Position numbers and translations under genes: made by a program | Assembly (NCBI GenBank): GCA_014379805.1 | Contig: JACMLB010000124.1 | Location: 1-38,922 of the forward strand | Source of the DNA: Rhodospirillales bacterium | GTDB lineage: Bacteria; Pseudomonadota; Alphaproteobacteria; Rhodospirillales; Magnetospirillaceae | DNA length: 38,922 nt | Direction of reading: 5' to 3' | The notes under the pieces: generated by a model | Seen by the model: the letters and a program-made list of their open reading frames with translations, nothing else | What the model was told of the DNA's origin: nothing | Database searches by the model: none | Shown here: positions 17,070 through 25,661 of the stretch, piece after piece | Layout of the letters: each line of letters begins with the position of its first letter | Position numbering within the stretch: the stretch's first letter is position 1

Positions 17070-18698
17070 ATGCCCGTTCATCAGACCGGCCGCCGTACCC
17101 AAATCAAGGATTTGGACAGCCTTCCACGCATCGACCGGTCGTTGATCGATTACTCGGCATACCATGCCTTTATCGGTCATGCCGGGGTGAAGCACTCCAT
17201 GGCCATCCAGGCGACGCGGGGGTGCCCCTACCGCTGCTTCTATTGCGACATTTACAAAACGGCTGAACACCATTTTCGGCGTTCGGTGGACAGCATCTTC
17301 GATGAAGTGTTGAAGCTGCACGATGTGGGCATTCGCCGTATCGAATTCATCGACGACATTTTCAATGTTAAGAAAAAAGACTTTGTCGAATTCTTCGAAC
17401 GCGTCCTGAAGCATAAGCTGGACATCAGCTTCTATTTCCCTACGGGCCTGCGCGGCGATCTTCTGGATTATCCTACCATCGATCTGATGGTGGCGGCTGG
17501 CGCCGTCGGCGTGAACCTATCGCTGGAACATGCGGCTGAGCGCATGCAGAAGATCATGCGGAAGAACCTGCAGGTCGATAAGCTGCATGACATGCTGACC
17601 TACATTACGGAAAAGCATCCGTCGGTTATCCTGACGTTGAACGCCATGCATGGCTTCCCGACGGAGACGGAAGACGAAGCCATGGCCACGCTCAATTTCA
17701 TCTTGAGCATCAAGTGGATCGACTTCGTTTATCTGCACAACGTGCGCATCTTCCCGGGAACCGAGCTGGAATATTTCGCGCTGCAAAACGGCGTTCCCGC
17801 CGAATTGATCGCCCAATCCCAGGACATGTCCTATCACGAGAATTCACCGACGCTGCCGTTCACGCCGGAATTCTCGCGCCGCGTCAAAACCAGCCTGCTG
17901 AGAGATTACGTCCTGAACCGCGAACGCCTGCTGGCGGTCATTCCCCGGCAGTTGGAAAAATTCACCGAGAACGAACTGGACCAGAAGTACAACAGCTACT
18001 TCCCGTCCGCGTCCATCAAGACGCTGAACGACGTGCTGAAGATGGCGAAGATCGATCGTGCGGAACTGAAGATCACCAAGCCCTTCGACGAAAAATCAGT
18101 ATTGGTCGACGGTCTGAACGAGCGCATTCGCGATGCGTTCGCGACGCCCATTCAATCCGTCGCGACGCCGCTCAAATTGCTGCTGATTGATTTTTCGGCC
18201 TATTTCAGCGACGCGTCGAATACCCGCGAATACAACGTCCTCGAGCCGCCGTTGGGCCTGCTTGCCCTGCAAAGCTATGTGAACGCAAAGATGCCGGGCA
18301 AGGTCACGGGCCGCATCATCAAGCCACGCATTGATTTCGACAGCTTCGACGAACTGGTGCAGATCGTCGCGGACTTTGCCCCGGACCTCATCGGCATCCG
18401 GGCCATGACCTTTTACAAGCGGCTCATGCATGACGGCGTGGCCTATCTCCGCGACAAGGGCATTCAAACCCCCATCATCATCGGCGGTCCTTATCCGTCG
18501 GAATGCTATGAAGAGGCGCTTGAGGACGGGAATATCCAGATGGCTGCCATTGGCGAGGGCGAGGAAATCCTTACCGAAATCCTGGAACGGATGATCGCCA
18601 ACGGCAACGCCTTGCCCGACCGCAGCGAATGGAGCGCCATAATGGGCATCGCCTTCCGCGTTCCGGATCAGGCTGTCGCGGAGGCATCCGTCTCGTAA
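17070..18698 (+). CDS. Radical SAM protein with C-terminal cobalamin-binding-like domain
   Basis: A 542-residue protein. It begins with the linker typical of B12-dependent radical SAM enzymes (LDSLPRIDRSLID). This is followed by the 4Fe-4S ligands Cys52, Cys56 and Cys59 in RGCPYRCFYCD, then a TIM-like barrel with EFIDDIFN. From about 367 to 510 is a second module resembling the B12-binding domain of the same superfamily: EPPLGLLALQSY, APDLIGIRA, IIIGGPYPSECYEEAL and IGEGEE. In usual family members this domain comes first, so the order is reversed. The ATG at 17070 follows GAGGG; an ATG at 17055 is an alternative. The gene sits after pseF and may modify a sugar or its precursor, for example by methylation. 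The substrate is unknown. Confidence 0.85.
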   Translation: MPVHQTGRRTQIKDLDSLPRIDRSLIDYSAYHAFIGHAGVKHSMAIQATRGCPYRCFYCDIYKTAEHHFRRSVDSIFDEVLKLHDVGIRRIEFIDDIFNVKKKDFVEFFERVLKHKLDISFYFPTGLRGDLLDYPTIDLMVAAGAVGVNLSLEHAAERMQKIMRKNLQVDKLHDMLTYITEKHPSVILTLNAMHGFPTETEDEAMATLNFILSIKWIDFVYLHNVRIFPGTELEYFALQNGVPAELIAQSQDMSYHENSPTLPFTPEFSRRVKTSLLRDYVLNRERLLAVIPRQLEKFTENELDQKYNSYFPSASIKTLNDVLKMAKIDRAELKITKPFDEKSVLVDGLNERIRDAFATPIQSVATPLKLLLIDFSAYFSDASNTREYNVLEPPLGLLALQSYVNAKMPGKVTGRIIKPRIDFDSFDELVQIVADFAPDLIGIRAMTFYKRLMHDGVAYLRDKGIQTPIIIGGPYPSECYEEALEDGNIQMAAIGEGEEILTEILERMIANGNALPDRSEWSAIMGIAFRVPDQAVAEASVS

Positions 18699-19267
18699 AG
18701 CTCGGGTGGCCATTGCTGGCCGTCCCAATCGCGCCAATCCTTGAACTTCCGCCGGAAGGACAACCAGTCCGATCTGGACTGTTCAAAAACATGCACGTCG
18801 ATTGGTTCGCCATTTTTCACGGCATGGCCCGCCAGGATTCCAGCCGGACGGTAGCCGGTGAATCTCTGGGAACGCAACGGCTGGCTGTTGATGCCTAGGA
18901 TATGGTTGACGATCTTGGCGTAGTTCAGGGTGCAGAACGCATGATTGAGCGAATGAACGAAGTTCAACGCCGTCATGGTGGCGGGAAACCTTCGATCGCC
19001 GATATAGACGCCGATGGAGCCGATACCGGCGACCGCATCCGTGGTCTGGATCGAAGCGTAGCCGACTGCAATGCCCTCGACGCAAATCAAACGATGATGG
19101 AAATCGCTGCGATGCTGCGTCCGCTCGATCCAGGCGCGCTGCTTGTCCAGATCGTATTCCACGTCGGTGTACATGTAGCGCGTGATGTCCGGAGAGGTTC
19201 TCCAGTCCAAGATCATCTGTGCGTCGTCAATGGTCACCGGCCGATAGCTCAAATAGGCGTTTGGCAT
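18668..19267 (-). CDS. pseH: GNAT acetyltransferase, probable PseH
   Basis: A 199-residue GNAT-fold acetyltransferase. It starts with YRPVTIDDAQMILDWRTSPDI, common in RimJ/RimL- and PseH-like proteins. It has an IGSIGVYIGD segment in the acetyl-CoA-binding area and ILGINSQPLRSQRFTGYRPAGILAGH where GNATs have the N-x-x-(S/A)-x-x-x-x-x-x-x-GF motif. PseH N-acetylates the 4-amino group of the PseC product with acetyl-CoA. It is the only candidate for that missing step, so the symbol is partly by context. It overlaps the end of the radical SAM gene by 31 bases in convergent orientation. It is the last gene of the leftward train that starts at 28227. Confidence 0.8.
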   Translation of the reverse strand: MPNAYLSYRPVTIDDAQMILDWRTSPDITRYMYTDVEYDLDKQRAWIERTQHRSDFHHRLICVEGIAVGYASIQTTDAVAGIGSIGVYIGDRRFPATMTALNFVHSLNHAFCTLNYAKIVNHILGINSQPLRSQRFTGYRPAGILAGHAVKNGEPIDVHVFEQSRSDWLSFRRKFKDWRDWDGQQWPPELYETDASATA

Positions 19268-19275
19268 GGATTGGG

Positions 19276-20010
19276 TTATCGGCACAACAGCCCGCCTTCC
19301 ACATACAGAGTTTGCCCGGTCACCCAACGGCTGGCGTCGGACAGCAGGTAGATGCAGGCATAGGCCACGTCGGCGGGCTCGCCCAATCCCAAGGGATAGG
19401 CTTCGGCTTCTTTCATCACCGCCTCGGCGCCTAATTGGTCGAGCATGGGGGTGCGGATCAGGCCCGGAGCAATGCAATTGGACCGCACGCGGTGGCGTGC
19501 CGACTCGACGGCAAGCACGCGCGACATGGCTTCCAATGCGGATTTCGCACCGGCATAGGCGGCCATGCCGGGAAGCGCATTGCGTGGCGCGGTGGACGAA
19601 ATGAAGACGATGGAGGCACCCGGATTGATCGCGCGCTGGAACAGCAAAGCCTCGGTCAGCAGAACCGGCGATGCCAAGTTTACGTCCAGCATGCGGTTCA
19701 GCGCAGCCTCGTTCAACATGCGGAACGGCACTTGGGCGACAAGGCCGGCGCAGTGAACCACCCCATCCAAGCGCCCGATTGCCGACACCAGCGCCGCCCG
19801 GTCATCCGCTACGGTAAGGTCCGCCGCATGGCTCAGATGGTCACCGTCGCCAAGCATGGACAGGGTTTCGTTCAGCCGCCCAGTGTCCCGCCCGGTCAGG
19901 CACAGGCTTGCGCCCATGCGGGCGCATTGCAGCGCCGTCTCCCTGCCGATGCCCGAAGAGGCGCCGGTCACCAGGATGCGTTTGCCGTGCAATGCGAACG
20001 GGGTGGTCAT
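19276..20010 (-). CDS. Short-chain dehydrogenase (second of three)
   Basis: A 244-residue SDR. It has VTGASSGIGRE for cofactor binding, VVHCAG in place of the common NNAG, ISSTAP followed by AYAGAKSALE (catalytic Tyr and Lys), and the ending WVTGQTLYVEGG. Its ATG overlaps the KAS III stop as ATGA, so translation is coupled. This suggests it acts right after condensation, for example reducing a beta-ketoacyl-ACP. The VHCAG variant is also seen in reductases of non-fatty-acid substrates, so a sugar or ketol substrate remains possible. The pseH gene follows eight bases downstream. Confidence 0.87.
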   Translation of the reverse strand: MTTPFALHGKRILVTGASSGIGRETALQCARMGASLCLTGRDTGRLNETLSMLGDGDHLSHAADLTVADDRAALVSAIGRLDGVVHCAGLVAQVPFRMLNEAALNRMLDVNLASPVLLTEALLFQRAINPGASIVFISSTAPRNALPGMAAYAGAKSALEAMSRVLAVESARHRVRSNCIAPGLIRTPMLDQLGAEAVMKEAEAYPLGLGEPADVAYACIYLLSDASRWVTGQTLYVEGGLLCR

Positions 20011-21059
20011 ATTTCGACGATATCGGGGCAGACGATGCGGTCCACGGTTATCTGCGCCGTGCCCCACGATAATCCGACGCCAAAGCCGGTCAGCAACAGC
20101 CGGTTCTTGCCCGTGGTGACGGCCTCTTTGAGCCGGCTGACGATGGTCAACGGGATCGTGGCGGAACTGGTATTGCCGTATTCATCCAGGCTGTACGGCA
20201 TCTTCTCGGCAGGGATGCCGATTTTTTTGCGCAAGAATTCCAGGATCATGTGGCTGGCCTGATGGAACACGAACCAGTCGATGTCGTCCTTGGCGAGCCC
20301 GGTTGCGCTGAGAACGGCATTCACCGTCTCGGGCACGCGTTTCATGGCGAAGGCGAAGACCTCCATCCCGTTCAGTCGGGCGTCGATGGGGCGGCGCCAG
20401 TTTCCGTTGCCCACGTCTTCATAGACCAGCGATTGCTCGGTCAGGCGATGGCGGCTGCCCAAGGGACTGAGGATGTGTTGCGCCCCGGAACCGTCGGTGT
20501 TGAGGTCGAAGGTCATGGGATCGGCATCGGGGTTCAGTTCCAGGGCGGTCACCGTTCCGGCGTCGCCGTTCAGTAGCCAGCCGCCCATATCGCGGTCGGA
20601 ATAGCCGCGCACCGCCGTTTCGCCCGCCATCAACAACGCCCGTTTCAGCAGGCCTGTCGCCATCAGGCTGGACACGATGTAAAGGCCGTAGATATAGCCG
20701 GAGCAGCCAAGCGTGACGTCGAAGGCCAAGGCATTCAGGGGCAGGCCCAGGCGATGCTGGATGATGCAGGCACTCGCCGGCGCCTGGTAATCGCCCGTCT
20801 GGGTCACCAGCACCACGGCGTTGATTTCTGCGGGGTCCCAGCCCAACTCGGCAAGCAAAGGGGCCGCCGCCGCAACGCACATGTCCGACGTGCACTGGTC
20901 ATCGGCGGCCATGCGGCGCTGGTTGATGCCGATGGAACGGACGACACGCTCAAGGTCCGCGCCGTCGGGGCCTTTGGCCGTGGTGTTGTCGAGGATTTTC
21001 CGCGGAACCGCTGCCGAAATCCCTCGGACGCTCACTCCATTGATGGTGACCAACGCCAC
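20007..21059 (-). CDS. Beta-ketoacyl-ACP synthase III family protein
   Basis: A 350-residue FabH-like condensing enzyme. The catalytic triad is complete: Cys119 in VTLGCSGYIYGL, His266 in FHQASHM and Asn296 in EYGNTSSATIP. FabH starts chains by condensing an acyl-CoA with malonyl-ACP. Homologues in flagellin-glycan islands (as I recall from Pseudomonas) build short hydroxyacyl groups put on amino-sugars. The start is a GTG at 21059 with GGAG seven bases upstream. The ACP gene lies 35 bases upstream and the SDR overlaps downstream. This is probably not the housekeeping FabH, given its setting. Confidence 0.92.
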   Translation of the reverse strand: MALVTINGVSVRGISAAVPRKILDNTTAKGPDGADLERVVRSIGINQRRMAADDQCTSDMCVAAAAPLLAELGWDPAEINAVVLVTQTGDYQAPASACIIQHRLGLPLNALAFDVTLGCSGYIYGLYIVSSLMATGLLKRALLMAGETAVRGYSDRDMGGWLLNGDAGTVTALELNPDADPMTFDLNTDGSGAQHILSPLGSRHRLTEQSLVYEDVGNGNWRRPIDARLNGMEVFAFAMKRVPETVNAVLSATGLAKDDIDWFVFHQASHMILEFLRKKIGIPAEKMPYSLDEYGNTSSATIPLTIVSRLKEAVTTGKNRLLLTGFGVGLSWGTAQITVDRIVCPDIVEI

Positions 21060-21094
21060 TTGGCTTCTCCATTATTTTGAGAAAGACGCGGCGA

Positions 21095-21331
21095 TCAGGC
21101 CTTGGCGGTCAGCGCGTAAAGGTCGGCAATCGTTTTGCACTTGCGAACCGTCTCAGCCTTGGCCTCGACCCCATAGCTTGAATCGAGCAAGGCGAGAACA
21201 CACAAGAAGGCCAGAGAATCCCATTCAGGAAGGTCCTGATACTGGGTGTCGGGCGTCAATTTTTGCAGCCAAGCGTCGTCCGCGGTGTCGATTGAGGCTC
21301 GTAAATCTTCGATGAATTTCTCGATGCTCAT
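21095..21331 (-). CDS. Stand-alone acyl carrier protein (second of three)
   Basis: A 78-residue carrier protein with the phosphopantetheine serine at Ser39 in LPEWDSLAFL. It shares the PEWDS signature with the other two carriers in the window, but its helix III is shorter and more basic (TVRKCKTIADLYALT). GGCGGAG precedes the ATG. It lies between the LuxC-like gene (88 bases upstream) and the KAS III gene, so it is the natural carrier for that condensing enzyme. Confidence 0.88.
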   Translation of the reverse strand: MSIEKFIEDLRASIDTADDAWLQKLTPDTQYQDLPEWDSLAFLCVLALLDSSYGVEAKAETVRKCKTIADLYALTAKA

Positions 21332-21419
21332 GACGCTCCGCCTTTTGTCTGACGTTCACTCAGCTTTGCTTCGACAGTTTCGCAGATCAAAGGATAGCCG
21401 CAAAGATTAAACAAATCCG

Positions 21420-22643
21420 TCACCGCACCACCACCAGCCGCCCCATTTGGGCCAGCAGGTTATAGCCATCCCAGATCGGGCCGAAGGCAAGCGCCTCGCC
21501 AACCGGTACCATGCGGTCGATGCCGCGCCCCGCAAGCTCGCTTGCCAAGGCTTCCAACTGTTCCAGGGCAATGCCGAAATGGCTGAGCGTCTGCATGTTC
21601 CGCCCTACGCCCGGTACGATCTCGTCCAGCGAGTCCACACGGCAGCCATACAGCAGGCCGCCGCCGCACACCTCCATGCGGGCGGTATCCGGCATGCCCT
21701 TGCCCAGATCGATGACCACCCAATCCATGGCCGCCGCCTCAACCTTGCGTACCGGCAAATCCATGCTGGCCCGGCAGGCGAGGCTGTATTTGGCAAGGGC
21801 CGTGGCGGGCTCCAGCGCGTAGCGGCGTTGGCTGCATTGCGCCCGCATGGCTGTGCTCAGGCGTTGCTCGGCATCGTCCGCTTCGGTGGTGCCGCCCAAC
21901 CACACCAGCAGGCGGGCCGAGGAACAGGCCATCTGGTCGAAGGAATAGATGTCGTTGAACATGCGCCCGGCCAGCGCGGTCAATTCTGTGTCGGACAGGG
22001 CCAGCACTGCCTGGGCCGACAGCAGAGTCAGCGACAGGCGGTCGGCGAAGACGATTTCGTTGGCATGGGGCGACAGCGGCACGGCCCGCACTGCCGCCAC
22101 GGACGCATTGCCGCCCCAGATGATGCGCAAATCGCAGCGGGCCGAGGCGGCGGCGGTGATGGCATCGTCATGGTCGAACTGGATGAAGGCGGTGCCTTGT
22201 GCAACTTCGGGCGCCATTTCCAGGGCCTTGGGGATCAGGCCAAGCAGCCGTTCCGCCATTTCGCCCCGTCGGCTGGACAGCCGCAGCAAATTGCGGTTAC
22301 CGGCCAGCAGGCTGAACGCCCAGCTATAGACGAACATGCTGTCCACATTGGCCGGGGCAAAATGCAACGCCAGACCGGCGGGCACGCGCATGGCGTTGCG
22401 TGGCGCGGGCGGCACGTCCTTGGCCAGAACGGCAAGGTTCGCCGGACGCAGCCAGAAGGCCAAAGCGGCAGTTTCGGGACGGCGGGCAAGGTCGGGCTCG
22501 GCCAGAATGCGGCGCGACAATTCCCCCAGCACCGCCGTGGCGGGGGCGGAGAAAGGTTTCAGCCGGGGGGCGCCGCACAGGCGGTCCAGCACTTCGGCCA
22601 TGGGCGATGGGCGCTTGGACGGCAGTTCGAGAACCGTGCTCAT
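21420..22643 (-). CDS. LuxC-like acyl-CoA/acyl-protein reductase
   Basis: A 407-residue protein of the LuxC family, NADPH-dependent reductases that turn an activated fatty acyl group into an aldehyde. It has the aldehyde-dehydrogenase-like fold. HFAPANVDSMFVYSWAFSLLAGN lies around residues 94-116, IIWGGNASV near 174, and the catalytic Cys240 is in SFDQMACSSARL. In bioluminescent bacteria LuxC works with LuxD and LuxE. Here a LuxE-like gene precedes it with ATGA overlap, but no luciferase (luxAB) or luxD is present. AAGGAGG before the ATG decides the start. The likely job is reduction of an ACP- or enzyme-bound acyl group; chain length is unknown. Confidence 0.9.
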   Translation of the reverse strand: MSTVLELPSKRPSPMAEVLDRLCGAPRLKPFSAPATAVLGELSRRILAEPDLARRPETAALAFWLRPANLAVLAKDVPPAPRNAMRVPAGLALHFAPANVDSMFVYSWAFSLLAGNRNLLRLSSRRGEMAERLLGLIPKALEMAPEVAQGTAFIQFDHDDAITAAASARCDLRIIWGGNASVAAVRAVPLSPHANEIVFADRLSLTLLSAQAVLALSDTELTALAGRMFNDIYSFDQMACSSARLLVWLGGTTEADDAEQRLSTAMRAQCSQRRYALEPATALAKYSLACRASMDLPVRKVEAAAMDWVVIDLGKGMPDTARMEVCGGGLLYGCRVDSLDEIVPGVGRNMQTLSHFGIALEQLEALASELAGRGIDRMVPVGEALAFGPIWDGYNLLAQMGRLVVVR

Positions 22644-23707
22644 GGGGCCTCCTTGGCAGCCGCCACGTCGCTGCATCCGCGCAGTTCGGCCTTGGGCACC
22701 CGGCCCAGGATGCGCACCCCCTTGCCGCAATGGGCGGGGGCGGCGCCGTCTTGGTGGACGATGACGCCCAAATCCTCGGTCAACAGGGAATGGCCGGGAT
22801 AGCTGCGCGGCAGCAGGCTTACCACTTGCACAACGCCCGGCTGGCCCACCGGCACGGGGGCAAGGGTGATGGGGTCGCGGATGATGATGTCGGCAAAGGC
22901 CGGCGGGTAAAGCAGGCCGTCCTCGCCCTCGACGAAGACGCTGCCCACCTGTTCGGCCATGCCGTAGAAATTGCGCACGGTTCCGATGCCGGTCATCTCA
23001 AAGATGCGGGACTGGAAGACGGCATTGTCCACCGCTTCGTCGGCCAGCTTTTTCCAGCCGCCCGAGTGGATCAGGATGGCATCGTCAAAGCGCAACCCGG
23101 CGGCCTGAACGGCGGGGGCGAAGTGCTTCCACACCATCCAGGTGAAGCCAAATAGCAGAACCCGCTTGCCGGCATTGCGGTCAAGGAAGCGGGCCAGCCC
23201 ATCCACGTCCAGCCCCATGTGGTCGTCCAGGGCGAAGCAATGCTGGCGGCCAAAGGTCATCATGCCGATGATCCCAGCCGCGCGGGCGTTGAATTGGCGC
23301 CGGTTCTTCAGCAGCGATTCCGTGTCCACCAGCACCATGGGCAGGCGCTCGGGACCCAACAGGGCGCCCATGATGGACACCAGGGCTTTGGTTTGCCGGG
23401 CGGCGGTGTCGCGGTCCAGGAAGACCTGGCTGACCGCTTGGCCGGTGGTGCCGCTGCTGGTCAGGGTCTTGAACACGTCTTCCTGCGCGACGCTGCGCAG
23501 GGAATGGCTTTTGAACAGCGAGACCGGCAGGAACGGGATGTCTTCCACCCGTTCCGCGTGGGCGAAGCCGAAGGCGTCCAGCATGCGGGCGTAAGGCGGG
23601 CAATGGGCGCGGTGATGGGCGGTCAGCTCGCTCAGGCCGGCCAGCAGCAGGGCGTCCTTTTCGGCCTTTGGCAGGCCGTAGGGCGGCAGGGTCAGGAAGT
23701 CGGACAT
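22640..23707 (-). CDS. LuxE-like acyl-protein synthetase
   Basis: A 355-residue LuxE/PaaK-like adenylating enzyme. It has the ATP-binding loop TLTSSGTTGQ near residue 86, a NFYGMAEQVGS segment, LLTEDLG, and a C-terminal RGCSD whose Cys345 matches the position of the acyl-carrying cysteine of LuxE. LuxE activates a fatty acid with ATP, takes the acyl group on this cysteine and passes it to LuxC. The gene overlaps the upstream AMP-ligase by 16 bases and the luxC-like gene by four, so the three are tightly coupled. Confidence 0.9.
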   Translation of the reverse strand: MSDFLTLPPYGLPKAEKDALLLAGLSELTAHHRAHCPPYARMLDAFGFAHAERVEDIPFLPVSLFKSHSLRSVAQEDVFKTLTSSGTTGQAVSQVFLDRDTAARQTKALVSIMGALLGPERLPMVLVDTESLLKNRRQFNARAAGIIGMMTFGRQHCFALDDHMGLDVDGLARFLDRNAGKRVLLFGFTWMVWKHFAPAVQAAGLRFDDAILIHSGGWKKLADEAVDNAVFQSRIFEMTGIGTVRNFYGMAEQVGSVFVEGEDGLLYPPAFADIIIRDPITLAPVPVGQPGVVQVVSLLPRSYPGHSLLTEDLGVIVHQDGAAPAHCGKGVRILGRVPKAELRGCSDVAAAKEAP

Positions 23708-25086
23708 GCGAGCAGGGCCTCTATGGCGGCCCGGTCAATCTTGCCATTGGCAGACAGGGGCAGGCTGGGGACGCAGTGAAGGCGCACGGCATTGGCGGGC
23801 AGGGCGAAGGCTGCGGCCAACCGGCGGCGGATCTCGGTGCTGTGCGCCGAATCCGTTTCCATGACCAGAACCAGTTGATTGGCCCCCTCAACCGCCGCCG
23901 TCAGCGAGAACATGGTGGCGGTTTGGGCTTCGATCTCGTCAAGGTTCAGGCGCAGCCCGTTCACCTTGGCGATGCGCTTGGCCCGGCCGGTGATCCACAG
24001 CACGCCGTCTTCGTCCAGCCGGCCCAAATCGCCGGTCAGCAAGGTGCCGCCTAAGACATCGCCGACGGCCAGATCCTCGGCGGTCTCCGCATAGCCCATC
24101 ATGACATTGGGGCCGTGATAGATGACCTCGCCGGGCAGGGTGCCGTTGCTGATTTCGAACCGTCCGCCCGGCAGGGCCTGCCCGGCGGCGCCCAGCTTGG
24201 TGGGCAGCAGTTCCGGCGGCAGCACCGCCATGCGTGCCGTCGCCTCGGTGGCGCCGTACATGACGAACATCTGGCCGCCGCGTGCCGCCATGGCGTCGTG
24301 GAAATGGCCAATTAGCCCGTCGCCCAGCTTGCCGCCGGCCTGCGTCAGGGTGGTCAGGCTGTCGGGGATAACTTTGTCGAAACCCAGGCGGCGCAGGACC
24401 TCATAGACCGAGGGCACGCCCGGCATGGAGGTGACGCGTTCCTCCGCCAGCCGCTGCCAGAACGGCTTGCTGGTGATGCCATGCCCGGTCAGAACCACCG
24501 AGGCTCCGGCCAGCAAATGGCTGTTCAGGACCGACAGGCCATAGGAATAGGACAGCGGCAGGTTCAGGGCCGAGCGGTCAGGCTCGCTGATGCGCAATGC
24601 GGCCATGATGGCCATGGCATTGGCGCACACCGCCTTGCGCGACAGCCGGACCAGCTTGGGACTGCCGGTGCTGCCCGAGGTGGACAGCAGCACGGCCAAA
24701 TCGGGGTGCAGTTTGGGACTGTCAGGGTCGGTGCGGCGCCACGCGGGAATCGGCAGGCCGGGGGTTTCGCCATAGCCTTCCGCCGGGGCATGGCCGATGA
24801 CCACATGGGGGCGGTACAGCGCGATCAGCGCGTCGGCCCGTCCCGGCGGCAGTGTGTCGGTGAACAGTGCAATGGCGCCGCCGCAGGCCAGAGCGGACAG
24901 GTAGCACACGCAGGCTTCGATGGAGTTGGCCGCGAACAGGAACACCAGGGGGCGGTCGGCAAGGGATTCCAGCCGCTCGCCGGTCTGCATCACCGCGTCG
25001 GCCAGTTGGCGATAGCTGACCCATGCGGCGGAACAGTCGTCGATCAGCGCTGGGGCATTGCCGCTATGAGCGAGGCCAAGGAACAT
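23692..25086 (-). CDS. AMP-dependent acyl ligase (acyl-CoA or acyl-ACP synthetase)
   Basis: A 464-residue ANL-superfamily enzyme. It has LLSTSGSTGSPKLV (P-loop), MYGATEATARM (A5), LTGDLGRLDEDGVLWITGRAKRIAKVNGLRLNLDEIE (hinge and A8, in pieces) and SLPLSANGKIDR with the adenylation lysine. In contrast to the fragment at the window start, all core residues are intact. It may load a free acid onto one of the nearby ACPs or CoA. It lies first in the ligase-luxE-luxC trio. A gap of about 98 bases with an inverted repeat separates it from the FabZ-like gene. No strong ribosome binding site is visible before its ATG. Confidence 0.9.
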   Translation of the reverse strand: MFLGLAHSGNAPALIDDCSAAWVSYRQLADAVMQTGERLESLADRPLVFLFAANSIEACVCYLSALACGGAIALFTDTLPPGRADALIALYRPHVVIGHAPAEGYGETPGLPIPAWRRTDPDSPKLHPDLAVLLSTSGSTGSPKLVRLSRKAVCANAMAIMAALRISEPDRSALNLPLSYSYGLSVLNSHLLAGASVVLTGHGITSKPFWQRLAEERVTSMPGVPSVYEVLRRLGFDKVIPDSLTTLTQAGGKLGDGLIGHFHDAMAARGGQMFVMYGATEATARMAVLPPELLPTKLGAAGQALPGGRFEISNGTLPGEVIYHGPNVMMGYAETAEDLAVGDVLGGTLLTGDLGRLDEDGVLWITGRAKRIAKVNGLRLNLDEIEAQTATMFSLTAAVEGANQLVLVMETDSAHSTEIRRRLAAAFALPANAVRLHCVPSLPLSANGKIDRAAIEALLACPTS

Positions 25087-25172
25087 TACCGCACCATTCT
25101 CGTGCCAGGATCAGCGCAGTTCTGCGCCTGTTCAACGGGAAATGCTAGCGGGCGACCCATTAATATTTTCTT

Positions 25173-25198
25173 AGGTCGCGCGCCTCAGCGCGCCACCT
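25173..25198 (-). repeat. Inverted repeat at the FabZ-like gene end
   Basis: AGGT plus GCGCGC (25173-25183) pairs with GCGCGC plus ACCT (25188-25198) across a four-base loop, with one C-C mismatch. It spans the stop codon of the FabZ-like gene. No T-run follows on either strand, so it is not a standard terminator. It may slow 3' decay or modulate read-through into the AMP-ligase gene. Confidence 0.4.
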
Positions 25199-25649
25199 TG
25201 AACGCGTCAAGGATGTGCGGCACGACGATGGTGAAGCTTGCCTCGCATGCCAGCGTTCCCTGGACCAAGCCACGGCCTTCGCATTTGGCAATGCCGCGCT
25301 TGAACGAGATCACGCGGGTTTCAATGTCCAGCCGGTCTCCGGGAAGGATCTTGCGCTTCAATTTCAGCGCGTCGGCAGAGGTCAGATAGCACACCGTCCC
25401 CTTATTGCCGGGCAGGGTGACGATGGCTAGTGCCGACATCTGGACCAGGGCTTCGATCTGCAACAGGCCCGGCATGTTGGGGTCGCCGGGGAAGTGGCAT
25501 TTGAAGAACCAATCCTCGTCGGTCAGTTGGCGATAGCCGCGCGCGCTTATTCCGGGGATGACCTCGTCGGCGAAGTCGATCATCAGATAGGGGAACCGGT
25601 TGGCCTGGTATTCGATGATACCGTCCCGATCCAGCCGCAACGCGTCCAT
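25185..25649 (-). CDS. FabZ/FabA-like hotdog dehydratase
   Basis: A 154-residue hotdog-fold protein of the beta-hydroxyacyl-ACP dehydratase family. The catalytic pair is visible: His52 in CHFPGDPNMPG and Glu66 in LLQIEALVQMSA, matching the FabZ pattern. It would remove water from a 3-hydroxyacyl-ACP. The ATG at 25649 is chosen over an in-frame TTG at 25655 because GGGGG lies seven bases before it. It follows the transketolase C-half gene by 12 bases. In this setting it complements the KAS III and FabG-like proteins, giving all the chemistry for one round of chain extension except the enoyl reductase. Confidence 0.88.
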   Translation of the reverse strand: MDALRLDRDGIIEYQANRFPYLMIDFADEVIPGISARGYRQLTDEDWFFKCHFPGDPNMPGLLQIEALVQMSALAIVTLPGNKGTVCYLTSADALKLKRKILPGDRLDIETRVISFKRGIAKCEGRGLVQGTLACEASFTIVVPHILDAFKVAR

Positions 25650-25661
25650 GGACAATCCCCC

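Noticed and set aside
21420-23707. A bioluminescence (lux) operon
   Set aside because: Only LuxC- and LuxE-like genes are present. No luxA, luxB or luxD is seen, and the neighbours are ACP, KAS III and sugar genes.
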